NCBI GenBank assembly: GCA_934167875.1
Contig: CAKPMC010000007.1
Span: 11,686-75,685 of the forward strand
DNA: 64,000 nucleotides
Direction: 5' to 3'
Source: an uncultured Bacilli bacterium
GTDB lineage: Bacteria; Bacillota_I; Bacilli_A; RF39; UBA660
The notes beneath the pieces were generated by a model. That model did no database searches. It had not been told where the DNA came from and was given only the letters and a program-made list of their open reading frames with translations. Below are positions 1 to 8,679 of the stretch, piece after piece. The first letter of the stretch is position 1, and the number at the start of each line of letters is the position of its first letter. Position numbers and translations under genes: made by a program.

Positions 1-720
1 TAAACCTCCAGTATATGAATTAATCAAAAAGAATAATGGTTTATCTGATAATAATTGTTCACAAAGTGTAATTAAATAATCTAAATCTTTCTCAATATCC
101 CAAACTTCACCATTAGCTCCTCTTCCATAGCTAGGAGGATCCATTACAATCGCATCATAGTGGTTACCTCTACGTATTTCTCTTTGTACAAATTTTACTA
201 CATCATCAACCAAATAACGAACTGGGCCATTTTCTAATCCACTAGACTTTACGTTTTCTTTACACCAATCAACCATTCCCCTAGAACTGTCAACATGTAC
301 AACACTAGCACCAGCCTTCAAACAAGCAACCGTTGCTCCACCAGTATAAGCAAATAAATTAAGGACTTTAATAGGACGATTACTCTTTACAATTTTATCC
401 ATCATATAATCCCAGTTTACAGCTTGTTCTGGAAATAAGCCTGTATGCTTAAAACCCATTTGTTTAATATTAAAAACTAAACCCTTATATTCAACCTTCC
501 AAGTTGCAGGTGTTGTCTTTAAATTTTCCCAATGTCCACCACCCTTATTACTACGAATATAATGAGCATTAATATTATCATACTTTGAAAGTAAATCCCC
601 GGTATTCCATATTACCTGTGGATCAGGTCTTAATAAATAAATATTTTTCCAACTTTCAAGTTTCATTCCATTAGAACTATCAATAATTTTATAATCTTTC
701 CAATCTTTAGCTATCCACAT
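1..720 (-). CDS. class I SAM-dependent methyltransferase, RlmI/RlmK-like (3' end cut by window)
   Basis: The frame stays open for 240 codons from an ATG at 720 to the window edge, so the C-terminus is missing. An AGGTGA ribosome binding site sits just before the ATG. The product has the SAM-binding motif NLFAYTGGA and the catalytic motif DPPSYGRG, as in RlmI/RlmK-type rRNA methyltransferases, where the DPPxF/Y loop positions the target base. An N-terminal segment with LLRPDPQVIW precedes the Rossmann fold. It is predicted to be cytosolic and to methylate rRNA; the exact base cannot be told from sequence. It is the last of the leftmost minus-strand genes. Family assignment is firm, substrate is inferred. 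Confidence 0.85.
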   Translation of the reverse strand, partial: MWIAKDWKDYKIIDSSNGMKLESWKNIYLLRPDPQVIWNTGDLLSKYDNINAHYIRSNKGGGHWENLKTTPATWKVEYKGLVFNIKQMGFKHTGLFPEQAVNWDYMMDKIVKSNRPIKVLNLFAYTGGATVACLKAGASVVHVDSSRGMVDWCKENVKSSGLENGPVRYLVDDVVKFVQREIRRGNHYDAIVMDPPSYGRGANGEVWDIEKDLDYLITLCEQLLSDKPLFFLINSYTGGL

Positions 721-768
721 ATAAATCACCTACTAATATTCTACCATAAAGAAAAAGAAAAATCATTC

Positions 769-1080
769 CTAGATTTTTCCCATTTTTTTAAGCGCCTTAA
801 TCTCTGATATTATAAAAGATTGTTTATCTTTTTCACCTAAGGCCAACCTTTTCCTTGGTAATCCAAAACAATTAACATAATAACTTAACCTTTTAACATG
901 ATTACCGTTATTTACTATAATCGAAGTTCCAGTTCTAATATCCTCAGCAAAAGGACTTATAACAGTGCCATCAACTACTAAATTACCATCACAACTATAT
1001 ACAATCTTATAATCATTAGTTTTAAATTTAGAAAAATCAGCTACATATAAATGTTTATAGTCATTAATAATTCCAAACAT
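769..1080 (-). CDS. small uncharacterised protein (103 aa)
   Basis: I do not recognise this protein. It starts with ATG at 1080 behind an AGGGAG site, so it is probably translated. It has no signal peptide or membrane segment, and the C-terminus is lysine-rich (KALKKMGKI). The sequence looks like a small soluble alpha/beta protein with several beta-strand-like stretches (YKIVYSCDGNLVVDG). It lies between the methyltransferase gene and the divergently read cortex-hydrolase operon. No function is proposed. Confidence 0.55.
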   Translation of the reverse strand: MFGIINDYKHLYVADFSKFKTNDYKIVYSCDGNLVVDGTVISPFAEDIRTGTSIIVNNGNHVKRLSYYVNCFGLPRKRLALGEKDKQSFIISEIKALKKMGKI

Positions 1081-1185
1081 AAATATTTCTCCCTACTAGT
1101 TAAATAATAATATTATTCTTTTAATAAAATGTCAATTACTAATTATAAAGATTAAACAAAAACATAATATAGACTAGGAGGTCTT

Positions 1186-2583
1186 ATGAAAAATGAATAT
1201 ACAGTTATTATAGATGCCGCCCACGGTGGAAAAGATCCAGGAGCAAACTATAATAACTTTCATGAAAAAGATTATTGTCTTTACATGGCTAATTATCTAG
1301 TAAATATGTTTAATAATGAAAAAATAATTACTAAATTAACTAGAGATACTGATACTACACTTGAAGCTAATAATAGAATATTAAAAATAAATGATATGCT
1401 AAAAAATAATAAAAAAACTATCATTCTTTCTATTCACTCTCATTTTGATAATATCAATACTATTATTACTAATTCTATTATTGATGATACTAATCTAGCT
1501 AACTTAATATATGAAGAATTAAAAAATAATAATATTGATACAAATCCCCCAACTACTAGAATATTACCTGCAAATTGGAGTAAAGACTATTATTATATTC
1601 AACGTGAAATAAAACATAAACCAACTATTGTCTTAAACTGTTACTATAACATGAGTAACCCAACTAATAACTGTAAGTTATTTGCTACTGCGATTATTAA
1701 TGCTGTTAAGAAGTATATAAATAATAATGATACCAGATATAGTTATACCGTTAAATCAGGAGATAGCTTATATTCCATAGCTAGTAAAAATAGCACCACT
1801 GTAAATGAAATAAAATCTCTAAATAACTTAACATCAAATCTATTATCAATTGGTCAAATATTAGAAATACCTGATTTATATGAAACTAAAAATTATTTTT
1901 TATATACTGTTAAGAAAAATGATAATTTATATGCTATAGCTAGAAAATATAATACTACAGTAGCTGAAATTAAAAGTCTAAACAATCTGACATCAAATAA
2001 CTTATCAATTAACCAAGTATTAAAAATACCATTAAAAAAAGATAGTGATAAAGAAATAATAATACCAGAATATCAAACCTATATCGTTAAAAAAGATGAT
2101 AGTTTATATACTATTGCTAAAAAGTTTAATACTACTATTGATAATATTATGAAAACAAATTCATTAGGAACTACTAACTTATCAATTGGTCAGGTTCTTA
2201 AAATTGAAACCAAAACTACTAATGTTAGTGAAATAGAAGAATGTTTAGGTGACCCAGCTTTATACGAAGAAGATACTACTACTTATATCGTTCAAAAAGG
2301 CGATAACTTATATAAAATAGCTGGAAAGTTTAATGTTAGTGTTAATGACATAGTTAAAAGTAATAATCTCATTTCTACTTCATTAATAATTGGTCAAGTA
2401 TTAACTATTCCAAATAATAATAGTAGTAAAAAAGAAATAATTTATACTGTTAAAGCTGGCGATAGTTTATATAAAATAGCGCAAAAATTTAATACTACTG
2501 TAAATAATATTATTAATGATAACAATCTAAATTCAAATCTATTATCAATCGGCCAAACTTTAATTATTAAAGGAGGTAATTAA
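1186..2583 (+). CDS. N-acetylmuramoyl-L-alanine amidase (Amidase_3) with five LysM domains
   Basis: Residues 1-180 form an Amidase_3 domain, a zinc hydrolase that cuts the amide between MurNAc and the peptide stem. The predicted zinc ligands are His13 (DAAHGGKDPGA), Glu27 and His84 (SIHSH). The position normally holding the second catalytic Glu (PxVLVE) reads PTIVLN, with Asn at 151, so activity is uncertain. Five LysM peptidoglycan-binding repeats follow, at about 187-229, 240-282, 299-341, 367-409 and 420-461. There is no signal peptide, which fits a protein made inside the sporangium or spore. It starts behind an AGGAGG site and abuts the SleC-like genes, so a role in spore cortex remodelling or germination is inferred. 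Confidence 0.9.
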   Translation: MKNEYTVIIDAAHGGKDPGANYNNFHEKDYCLYMANYLVNMFNNEKIITKLTRDTDTTLEANNRILKINDMLKNNKKTIILSIHSHFDNINTIITNSIIDDTNLANLIYEELKNNNIDTNPPTTRILPANWSKDYYYIQREIKHKPTIVLNCYYNMSNPTNNCKLFATAIINAVKKYINNNDTRYSYTVKSGDSLYSIASKNSTTVNEIKSLNNLTSNLLSIGQILEIPDLYETKNYFLYTVKKNDNLYAIARKYNTTVAEIKSLNNLTSNNLSINQVLKIPLKKDSDKEIIIPEYQTYIVKKDDSLYTIAKKFNTTIDNIMKTNSLGTTNLSIGQVLKIETKTTNVSEIEECLGDPALYEEDTTTYIVQKGDNLYKIAGKFNVSVNDIVKSNNLISTSLIIGQVLTIPNNNSSKKEIIYTVKAGDSLYKIAQKFNTTVNNIINDNNLNSNLLSIGQTLIIKGGN

Positions 2584-2958
2584 ATGAATAAAGATAAAAT
2601 ATATCAAGAATTTTTAAAAGAAAATCCAGAAAATGGTATATTAAAAGTCCAAGTATTTATGGCAAATCAAGCTATCCCAATAGCCAATGTAAATATATTA
2701 ATAGAAAAAGAAATATCCAATGAAACTTTATATTTTTTTAATGGTATGACTAATGAAAGTGGTATTATTGAAGCTATCAGTTTACCAGCACCTAAAATTG
2801 AAGACAATGATATACCTAAATACGTATCTTACCAATTAATAGTAAAACATCCCAACTATCAAGGACCAACAACTTATACCATACCAATATATAGTGGTCA
2901 AAAAATGCTTCAGTACGTCGTTCTAAAGCCTTTATCAAAGGAGAACACTAATGAATAG
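2584..2958 (+). CDS. SleC N-terminal-domain-like protein (transthyretin/Ig-like fold)
   Basis: This 124-residue protein resembles, from memory of the family, the N-terminal prodomain-like segment of the clostridial cortex-lytic enzyme SleC: a beta-rich GILKVQVF start, a repeated I-x-V/I pattern, a TNESGIIEAISLPAP motif and a YVVLKPL end, all typical of carboxypeptidase-regulatory/transthyretin-like folds. The ATG follows the stop of the amidase gene directly, with a strong AAAGGAGG site inside the amidase 3' end. It overlaps the next gene by 8 bases. Its position directly before a SpoIID/PG-binding protein suggests the usual single SleC polypeptide is split here. It has no signal peptide. The family link is an inference from pattern and context. 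Confidence 0.6.
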   Translation: MNKDKIYQEFLKENPENGILKVQVFMANQAIPIANVNILIEKEISNETLYFFNGMTNESGIIEAISLPAPKIEDNDIPKYVSYQLIVKHPNYQGPTTYTIPIYSGQKMLQYVVLKPLSKENTNE

Positions 2959-4303
2959 AATCACTGTCTTAAAGCCATTTATTCCTACCGAAATAATAGT
3001 TCATTTAGGAAAACCAGATGAGTCTACTAGAAACATAAAAATACCATTTATTAATTATATTAAAAATGTAGCTTGTAGTGAAGTATACCCTACTTGGCCT
3101 ATTAATGCCCTAAAAGCAAATATTATAGCTATTATTACTTTTACTCTAAATAGAATGTATAACGAATGGTACCCAAGTAAAGGTTATAGTTTTGATATTA
3201 CGAGCTTACCTAGTTATGATCAAACATTTATAGAAAATAGAACTTTATTTGAAACAATAACTCAATTAGTAGATGATCTATTTAATAATTATTTTGTAAA
3301 AGATGGGCAAATACAACCTTATTTTGCTAAATACTGTGATGGTAAAAATACTATTTGTGAAGGTTTATCTCAATGGGGAACAGTATCTTTAGCTAAACAA
3401 GGTAAAACTTATTTAGAAATACTTAAATATTATTATGGTGATGATATTAGACTAATAACAGATACTAAAACAGCAGAACCTATTTCATCTTATCCTGGTG
3501 TTGATTTAAAATTAGGTGATGCTAGAGAATCAATACGTATTATACAAAGAGAATTAAATACTATTCATAAAAACTATCCCCTACTTCCACTTATTAATAA
3601 TATAGATGTTTTTTTTACTGTGGAAACTGAAAATACAGTTAAGAAATTTCAAGAAATATTCAATTTACCTATAACTGGAATTATAGATAAAGCTACTTGG
3701 TATAAAATTAAATATATTTATAATAGTGTTAAAAAAGTATATGACTTATATACAGAAGGAATAAAATTAGAAGATGTCAAAATTGAATACAGTACTGAAT
3801 TAAAAAAAGATGATTCTGGGCCTGACGTTCAAGTACTACATTATTTTTTAGGCGTTATATCTTTCTTTGATGAAGACATAGCTTTACTAACACTTAACTC
3901 TGTTTATACCGACAATACCAAAAAAATGATTATAGAATTTCAAAAAAAGTATAGTTTAGAACCAACTGGTATAACCGATAGAAACACTTGGAACAAAATT
4001 TTAGAAGTTTACCAAAATACTATCAAAAACATTCCTGCTAACTACAAAAAATATGTTGATGAAATATATCCTGGTAGATTTTTATCACTTGGTATGACAG
4101 GCGAAGATGTCAAATTACTTCAAAATTACTTATTAACAATTTGTAAAAAAAATCATAATATTCCAGGCGTTAGAGTAACCGGTACTTTTGATGAATTAAC
4201 TGAACGTTCTGTTAAAGTTCTAGAAAATAGATTTGGTCATATTGTTAATGGTGTTGTCGGGCCAAAAACATGGTTTGAAATTGTTGAATTATCAAAAAAA
4301 TAA
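2951..4303 (+). CDS. SleC-like cortex-lytic protein: SpoIID/LytB domain plus three peptidoglycan-binding domains
   Basis: Residues 30-170 match the SpoIID/LytB lytic transglycosylase family: ACSEVYPTWP with Glu44 at the position of the catalytic Glu of SpoIID, followed by ALKANIIAI, EWYPSKGYSFDITS and LSQWGTVSLAKQG. SleC-type enzymes use this domain to cut cortex glycan at muramic-lactam sites. Three PG_binding_1-type repeats follow (about 180-260, 283-355 and 373-447), each with the x(V/I)xxFQ and TGxxDxxTW pattern; as I recall, SleC usually carries fewer. It is the last gene of the 1186-4303 operon, with start codon inside the previous gene behind AAAGGAG. It probably acts on cortex in germination. 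No Csp protease is visible in the window. Confidence 0.8.
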   Translation: MNRITVLKPFIPTEIIVHLGKPDESTRNIKIPFINYIKNVACSEVYPTWPINALKANIIAIITFTLNRMYNEWYPSKGYSFDITSLPSYDQTFIENRTLFETITQLVDDLFNNYFVKDGQIQPYFAKYCDGKNTICEGLSQWGTVSLAKQGKTYLEILKYYYGDDIRLITDTKTAEPISSYPGVDLKLGDARESIRIIQRELNTIHKNYPLLPLINNIDVFFTVETENTVKKFQEIFNLPITGIIDKATWYKIKYIYNSVKKVYDLYTEGIKLEDVKIEYSTELKKDDSGPDVQVLHYFLGVISFFDEDIALLTLNSVYTDNTKKMIIEFQKKYSLEPTGITDRNTWNKILEVYQNTIKNIPANYKKYVDEIYPGRFLSLGMTGEDVKLLQNYLLTICKKNHNIPGVRVTGTFDELTERSVKVLENRFGHIVNGVVGPKTWFEIVELSKK

Positions 4304-4371
4304 AAAACTATGATTTTAAAACAGACCTTTAGTAATTAATTATCATATATTATCATGAAAGGAGAAATTAT

Positions 4372-5202
4372 ATGTTCGATAATAATTGTGAATGTAATAA
4401 AGATAAATACAAATTACCTAGTGGATGTTTTTTAATGGGTCCTACAGGACCTACTGGTCCTAGAGGCCCTGCTTCTATTACTGTTGGTATTACTAATACA
4501 GGTTTACCAAATACCAAGGCTATAGTTAGTAATAGTGGTACAAATGATAATGTAATATTAGACTTTGTAATACCTCAAGGTCCAACTGGACCAATAGGAT
4601 TACAAGGACCAACCGGACCCCAAGGATTAAGAGGTTTAGCTGGAACAACAGGACCACAGGGACCTCAAGGTACAATAGGCCCAACTGGACCTACCGGACC
4701 AAAAGGAGATCAAGGTTCTCAAGGAATTCAAGGTACCATAGGTCCACAAGGACCACAAGGTCCAACTGGACCAACCGGACCAGCTCCAACTAGTATTTTT
4801 GGCCGTAAATATGATAATTCTACAAATAATATTAATCTTCAAGAAAATGTAGCTCAAACAATACCATTAGCAAGTAATGGTCCCAATTCAGGAATTGGTG
4901 TTGATACAGATAATGCTTTAACAATTAACGAAAGTGGTACTTATAAAGTAGATTATTTCTTTTCAGGTTCAACTAGTCAAAATGCTAATATTACAGTGGA
5001 AATAAATCAAAATCAAACTTCTATAGGTAGTACTACTATTATAAAAGATACAACAGCTAATGTGGATACTGATTTTATAGGTAGTAGTATCAATTCTTTT
5101 GCAACAGGAGATAAAATAACTCTAACAATAGAATCAACATCTACCGTAACTGTTTCACCAACAACTGGTACTAGCGCATATTTAAATATTTATAAAATTT
5201 AA
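4372..5202 (+). CDS. collagen-like exosporium-type glycoprotein, BclA-like (276 aa)
   Basis: The protein has an N-terminal Cys-containing leader ending KLPSGCFLM, a short collagen block (23-33), a 36-residue beta-type interruption (34-69), a long Gly-X-Y block rich in GPTGPTGP (70-137) and a C-terminal BclA-like/C1q-type domain (about 140-276). Such proteins trimerise and form hair-like filaments on spores; Thr in GPT triplets is the usual O-glycan site. No secretion signal is seen, as expected for a mother-cell-assembled spore surface protein. The ATG follows an AAAGGAG site. A clear terminator follows at once, so it is probably transcribed alone. The C-terminal domain is paralogous to that of the gene at 7589. 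Confidence 0.9.
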   Translation: MFDNNCECNKDKYKLPSGCFLMGPTGPTGPRGPASITVGITNTGLPNTKAIVSNSGTNDNVILDFVIPQGPTGPIGLQGPTGPQGLRGLAGTTGPQGPQGTIGPTGPTGPKGDQGSQGIQGTIGPQGPQGPTGPTGPAPTSIFGRKYDNSTNNINLQENVAQTIPLASNGPNSGIGVDTDNALTINESGTYKVDYFFSGSTSQNANITVEINQNQTSIGSTTIIKDTTANVDTDFIGSSINSFATGDKITLTIESTSTVTVSPTTGTSAYLNIYKI

Positions 5203-5205
5203 ATA

Positions 5206-5237
5206 AACAGGCATTCTCAAAGAACGCCTGTTTTTTA
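5206..5237 (+). terminator. rho-independent terminator after first collagen-like gene
   Basis: AACAGGCATTCT and AGAACGCCTGTT form a 12-pair stem with one mismatch and a three-base loop, followed by six T. It ends the transcript of the gene at 4372. Confidence 0.85.
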
Positions 5238-5287
5238 TACACTATTATAATACTCATACATATATTATAATAAAAGGAGTATTATTT

Positions 5288-6244
5288 ATGTTAGAAGAAA
5301 ATAAAAACTGTAATAAATATAAATTACCAAATTCATGTTATCTTATGGGTCCCACTGGACCAACTGGGCCTATTGGTACTACTGAAACAATTGAATTTAG
5401 AAATACTATAACAGGAGATGAAGAAAGCAATGCACAAGTTATAGATACAACTGGTTCCCCTAATCATATTTTAGATATAATTATTCCGAGGGGAAAACAA
5501 GGATTAATAGGTCCTACTGGGCCTAAAGGAAGCAGTGTAAGTATCAAAGGTTCTTATTTAAATTATGAAGATTTGATAAAAGAACATCCTAAGGGAAATA
5601 TAAATGACGCTTATTTGGTAAATGGTGACTTATATGTTTGGTCAGAAAATAATAATAATTGGGAAAATGTTGGTAGAATTCAAGGTCCAAAAGGTGAAAA
5701 AGGCGATATAGGTCCTATTGGTCCAACAGGACCAGCTGGTATATCCCGTTCTGCTTATTTGGTAACTTATAATTATAGTGAAAATGAAGATGGTATAGAG
5801 GTATTACCTAATAACAAATTGCCTATCGAAAGAAAAGAAATTGATGCTACCAACTTAGTAGATTTAAATATTAATGATAACACAATAAAGTTCAACGCAA
5901 TTGGTTATTATAAAATTTCTTTTATAGTATCAGCTTATACTCAAGCAACTGATATTGAGTTTAACCCACATCGCGATTTTGTATCCCTTGGCTTTAAAAT
6001 GATTAATACTGATAATATTTATATAGGAGCAAGTGAATGGATCTATGATGAAACAGCTACTCAAATAATGGCCCATGGTATTATTTCAGTAGAAAATCCT
6101 AATAATATTTATGCTCTTTATAATGTAGGTAATTATACCATTTTCTTAAATACACCTGACTTAAATGACATTAATTCAAATTCCTATTTTACTAATTCAT
6201 TAATTACTATTATTATTGAATACCTAGGTAAACAAGACATTTGA
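5288..6244 (+). CDS. collagen-like spore-surface protein with inserted domain and distinct C-terminal head (318 aa)
   Basis: The leader repeats the motif of the previous collagen gene (CNKYKLPNSCYLM, then GPTGPTGP). Collagen triplets at 21-29, 69-81 and 133-151 are separated by two globular inserts; the second (about 83-132) has the GSYLNYEDL...GDAYL-like and GDLYVWSENNNNW pattern common in collagen-like phage and spore proteins. The C-terminal 165 residues form a beta-rich head, probably C1q/TNF-like, not obviously paralogous to the heads of the other two collagen proteins. The start follows an AAAAGGAG site and the gene ends with TGA. Co-location suggests display on the spore surface. Confidence 0.85.
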   Translation: MLEENKNCNKYKLPNSCYLMGPTGPTGPIGTTETIEFRNTITGDEESNAQVIDTTGSPNHILDIIIPRGKQGLIGPTGPKGSSVSIKGSYLNYEDLIKEHPKGNINDAYLVNGDLYVWSENNNNWENVGRIQGPKGEKGDIGPIGPTGPAGISRSAYLVTYNYSENEDGIEVLPNNKLPIERKEIDATNLVDLNINDNTIKFNAIGYYKISFIVSAYTQATDIEFNPHRDFVSLGFKMINTDNIYIGASEWIYDETATQIMAHGIISVENPNNIYALYNVGNYTIFLNTPDLNDINSNSYFTNSLITIIIEYLGKQDI

Positions 6245-6279
6245 TATACATAATTACATAGAATAAATAGAGGTGTTTT

Positions 6280-7365
6280 ATGAATAAATATAAAGTAAGT
6301 GTATACGCCATCTGTAAAAATGAAGCAAAGCATATTAACAGATGGTATAAATCTATGAAAGAAGCTGATGAAATTTATGTTCTAGATACTGGTTCTACAG
6401 ACAATAGTGTAAAATTATTAAAAAAGTTAGGTGTGAATGTCAAAAAGAAAACAATAAGCCCCTGGCGTTTTGATGTAGCTAGAAACGAGTCATTAAAAAT
6501 GGTCCCTCCTGATATTGATATTTGTGTATGTACAGATATTGATGAAATATTTTTACCTGGTTGGAGAAAAAATTTAGAAAAAGTTTGGCAAAAAAATACT
6601 ACTAAATTAAATTATCAATATAATTGGAGTCTTGATAAAAACGATAAACCGCAAGTAAGTTTTTATAGAGATAAAATACACAATAGAAATGATTATATTT
6701 GGACTCATCCTGTCCATGAAGTATTAACATATATAGGAAATGAAAAAGAAAATATAACTACTTGTGATAATATTACTTTAAACCATTATCCAGATATTAA
6801 AAAATCTCGAAGTTCATATTTACCGTTATTAGAGTTATCAGTAAAAGAAAATCCAACCGATGATAGAAATATGCATTATTTAGGTAGAGAGTATATGTAT
6901 TATGGCAAATGGAATAAAGCTATTGATACATTAATTAAGCATATCTCTTTGCCAAGAGCTACTTGGAAAGATGAAAGATGTGCATCAATGCGTTTTATAG
7001 CTAGATGTTATAAAAACCTAAAACGTTATGATGAAGCTAAAACGTGGTTAGATAAAGCAGTTATAGAAGCCCCCTATTTAAGGGATCCTTATGTAGAAAG
7101 AGCTATATTAGAATATGAATTAGAGAATTGGGAAGCAGTAGAAAAATATTGTTTAGAGGCATTAAAAATTAAAAATCACGAAAACACTTATATAAACGAA
7201 GTCTTTAGTTGGAATTATACAGTATATGATTTATTATCGTTAAGCTACTATTACCAAAATAAAATAGATGATGCCATAAAGTACTTAAAGATAGCTATTG
7301 AAATGGAACCTAATAATGAAAGATTACAAAACAATTTAAAACTGATGGAAAAAGATAATTTATAA
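6280..7365 (+). CDS. family 2 glycosyltransferase with C-terminal TPR repeats
   Basis: The N-terminal half is a GT-A glycosyltransferase: ICKNEAKHI, the nucleotide-sugar motif LDTGSTDNS, and CTDIDEIF, in which the Asp residues would bind the metal and sugar nucleotide. The C-terminal half (about 195-355) contains tetratricopeptide-like helices (MHYLGREYMYYGKWNKAID, DDAIKYLKIAIEMEPNNE). GT2-TPR enzymes often modify proteins. The gene sits between collagen-like genes, so glycosylation of Thr in their GPT triplets is a reasonable inference, by analogy to the glycosylation of BclA in Bacillus. The starting AGAGGTG site is adequate. The sugar cannot be predicted. Confidence 0.85.
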   Translation: MNKYKVSVYAICKNEAKHINRWYKSMKEADEIYVLDTGSTDNSVKLLKKLGVNVKKKTISPWRFDVARNESLKMVPPDIDICVCTDIDEIFLPGWRKNLEKVWQKNTTKLNYQYNWSLDKNDKPQVSFYRDKIHNRNDYIWTHPVHEVLTYIGNEKENITTCDNITLNHYPDIKKSRSSYLPLLELSVKENPTDDRNMHYLGREYMYYGKWNKAIDTLIKHISLPRATWKDERCASMRFIARCYKNLKRYDEAKTWLDKAVIEAPYLRDPYVERAILEYELENWEAVEKYCLEALKIKNHENTYINEVFSWNYTVYDLLSLSYYYQNKIDDAIKYLKIAIEMEPNNERLQNNLKLMEKDNL

Positions 7366-7374
7366 TACATTTAA

Positions 7375-7402
7375 AAACTCGAACTTTTTATAGTCCGAGT
7401 TT
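7375..7402. terminator. bidirectional terminator between glycosyltransferase and tRNA-Leu
   Basis: AAACTCGAACT pairs with AGTCCGAGTTT with one mismatch around a short T-rich loop. It lies downstream of both the glycosyltransferase (plus) and the tRNA (minus). Confidence 0.65.
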
Positions 7403-7412
7403 AATATTAATC

Positions 7413-7498
7413 TGGTGCCCGAAGTCGGACTTGAACCGACACGGTATCGCTACCAGTGGATTTTGAGTCCACCGCGTCTACCATTCCACCATTCGGGC
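7413..7498 (-). tRNA. tRNA-Leu (anticodon CAA)
   Basis: The minus strand folds as an 86-base class II tRNA: acceptor arm GCCCGAA with matching TTCGGGC, the anticodon stem GTGGA/TCCAC around loop CTCAAAA giving anticodon CAA (codon UUG), a long variable arm, T-loop GGTTCAAGTCC, and an encoded 3' CCA. It is the only tRNA in the window. Confidence 0.95.
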
Positions 7499-7506
7499 AT
7501 GTATAA

Positions 7507-7535
7507 ATTATAACAAGAAAAAAATGATAAGTAAA
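7507..7535 (-). promoter_or_regulatory. SigA-type promoter of tRNA-Leu
   Basis: On the minus strand TTTACT is followed after 17 bases by TATAAT, which ends 8 bases before the tRNA 5' end. Confidence 0.6.
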
Positions 7536-7588
7536 TAAAGATAATAATAATTTTTTCAAAACATAAAATTAACTAAAAGGAGTTTTTT

Positions 7589-8164
7589 ATGAATAAAAAT
7601 ATTAATCCAAATTGTTATCAAATATTTCCAGGAGCAACCGGGCCAGCTGGTCCTACAGGTCCTACTGGACCAGAAGGTACTATAGGTGCAACTGGTCCTA
7701 TCGGTCCGACAGGTGCAACTGGACCTACTGGACCATCAGGAACAAATCCCGCTGTATTTGCCTATAAATATAATGATGAAGGTAATACTAAAGAACTAAC
7801 CGCTAATCAGACAGAACAAGTTGACTTAGCTATAAATAGCGAAGCTAGTGGTATATCAATAACCTTAGAAAATAGTATGATCATTAATACTACTGGAATC
7901 TATAAAATAGAATACTTTTTCTCAGGTTCAATATCAGAAAATGCTGCTTTAGTAATAGAACTTGAAAACAATGATATTTCCATTAATGGTTCTGAAATAA
8001 GTAAAGATGTAATTGCTAATACTGATACCGATTTTCATGGAGCAGTTGTCCTTGAAGCAAATCAAAATGATGTAATTAATATTGGTGTTAGAGCCAATAA
8101 AAATGTTACACTAACACCAGCACCAGATGTTAATGCCTACCTAATAGTTACAAAATTATCCTAA
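7589..8164 (+). CDS. short collagen-like exosporium-type protein, BclA-like (191 aa)
   Basis: A 14-residue leader ([12 protein letters not shown]) precedes one collagen block at about 15-52 with GPTGPTGP and [17 protein letters not shown] triplets. Residues 55-191 form a BclA-like head closely related to that of the 4372 gene: both have [13 protein letters not shown] / [13 protein letters not shown] and NTDTDFHG / NVDTDFIG. The two genes are therefore paralogs. It starts behind an AAAAGGAG site and is followed by a terminator. It probably assembles as trimers on the spore surface. Confidence 0.88.
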   Translation: MNKNINPNCYQIFPGATGPAGPTGPTGPEGTIGATGPIGPTGATGPTGPSGTNPAVFAYKYNDEGNTKELTANQTEQVDLAINSEASGISITLENSMIINTTGIYKIEYFFSGSISENAALVIELENNDISINGSEISKDVIANTDTDFHGAVVLEANQNDVINIGVRANKNVTLTPAPDVNAYLIVTKLS

Positions 8165-8168
8165 AAAA

Positions 8169-8192
8169 AGAAAAAACCACCTAGTTTTTTCT
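8169..8192. terminator. hairpin terminator between convergent genes
   Basis: AGAAAAAAC and GTTTTTTCT form a perfect 9-pair stem around CACCTA. It can serve the collagen-like gene on plus and the membrane protein on minus, whose stop codon lies inside it. Confidence 0.65.
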
Positions 8193-8663
8193 AATAATAA
8201 ATCTTAATAATAAATATACTATAATAAATGAAACTAAAAAAATAATAACTGCAAATCCAATAACTGATAAAATTAAATTATTAGGTATCATATTATAAAA
8301 ATCAACAAAAACATCATTATAAGCAATTAATAAATAATAAAATGTTGTTATCATTAATGATATAAATAAAGAATCCTTAATATTATTTATATTCGTTTTA
8401 CGAACTGAATCTTTATTAGGTTCAGTTTTTCTTTTAGCCTTAGTAAAACTATCCAAACTCAAAGATCTAGTAAAATAAAAAATAACTGATAATACTATTA
8501 TCAACAACAACTCGGACTTGCAAGAATCTAGTCCTTTACCCCATATCAATTGATATAAAGATTTACTAATTAAATATAAATACAGAATAATCATAACAAA
8601 ATAATAAATATGTTTTGCTTCTATTTTATTTTTTAATTTAATCTTTTTCTTCTTATTTTTCAT
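8181..8663 (-). CDS. uncharacterised four-helix membrane protein (160 aa)
   Basis: A very basic N-terminus (MKNKKKKIKLKNK) is followed by four hydrophobic helices at about 20-37, 52-65, 98-115 and 130-156. A charged loop of about 30 residues (KAKRKTEPNKDSVRK) separates the two helical pairs. I do not recognise a catalytic motif. It lies 16 bases downstream of scpB and may be co-transcribed with scpAB. Function unknown. Confidence 0.6.
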   Translation of the reverse strand: MKNKKKKIKLKNKIEAKHIYYFVMIILYLYLISKSLYQLIWGKGLDSCKSELLLIIVLSVIFYFTRSLSLDSFTKAKRKTEPNKDSVRKTNINNIKDSLFISLMITTFYYLLIAYNDVFVDFYNMIPNNLILSVIGFAVIIFLVSFIIVYLLLRFIIRKN

Positions 8664-8679
8664 AAAATAACTCCTTCAA

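Noticed and set aside
2951..4303. Apparent loss of the catalytic Glu in INALKAN of the SpoIID domain
   Set aside because: The catalytic Glu of SpoIID lies earlier, in the SE-P motif, and is present here as Glu44; the later position is not the catalytic one.
4636..4857. Minus-strand ORF of 73 residues rich in Trp and Ser
   Set aside because: It is the antisense of the Gly-X-Y repeats of the collagen-like gene; the low-complexity pattern is a mirror of GPT codons.
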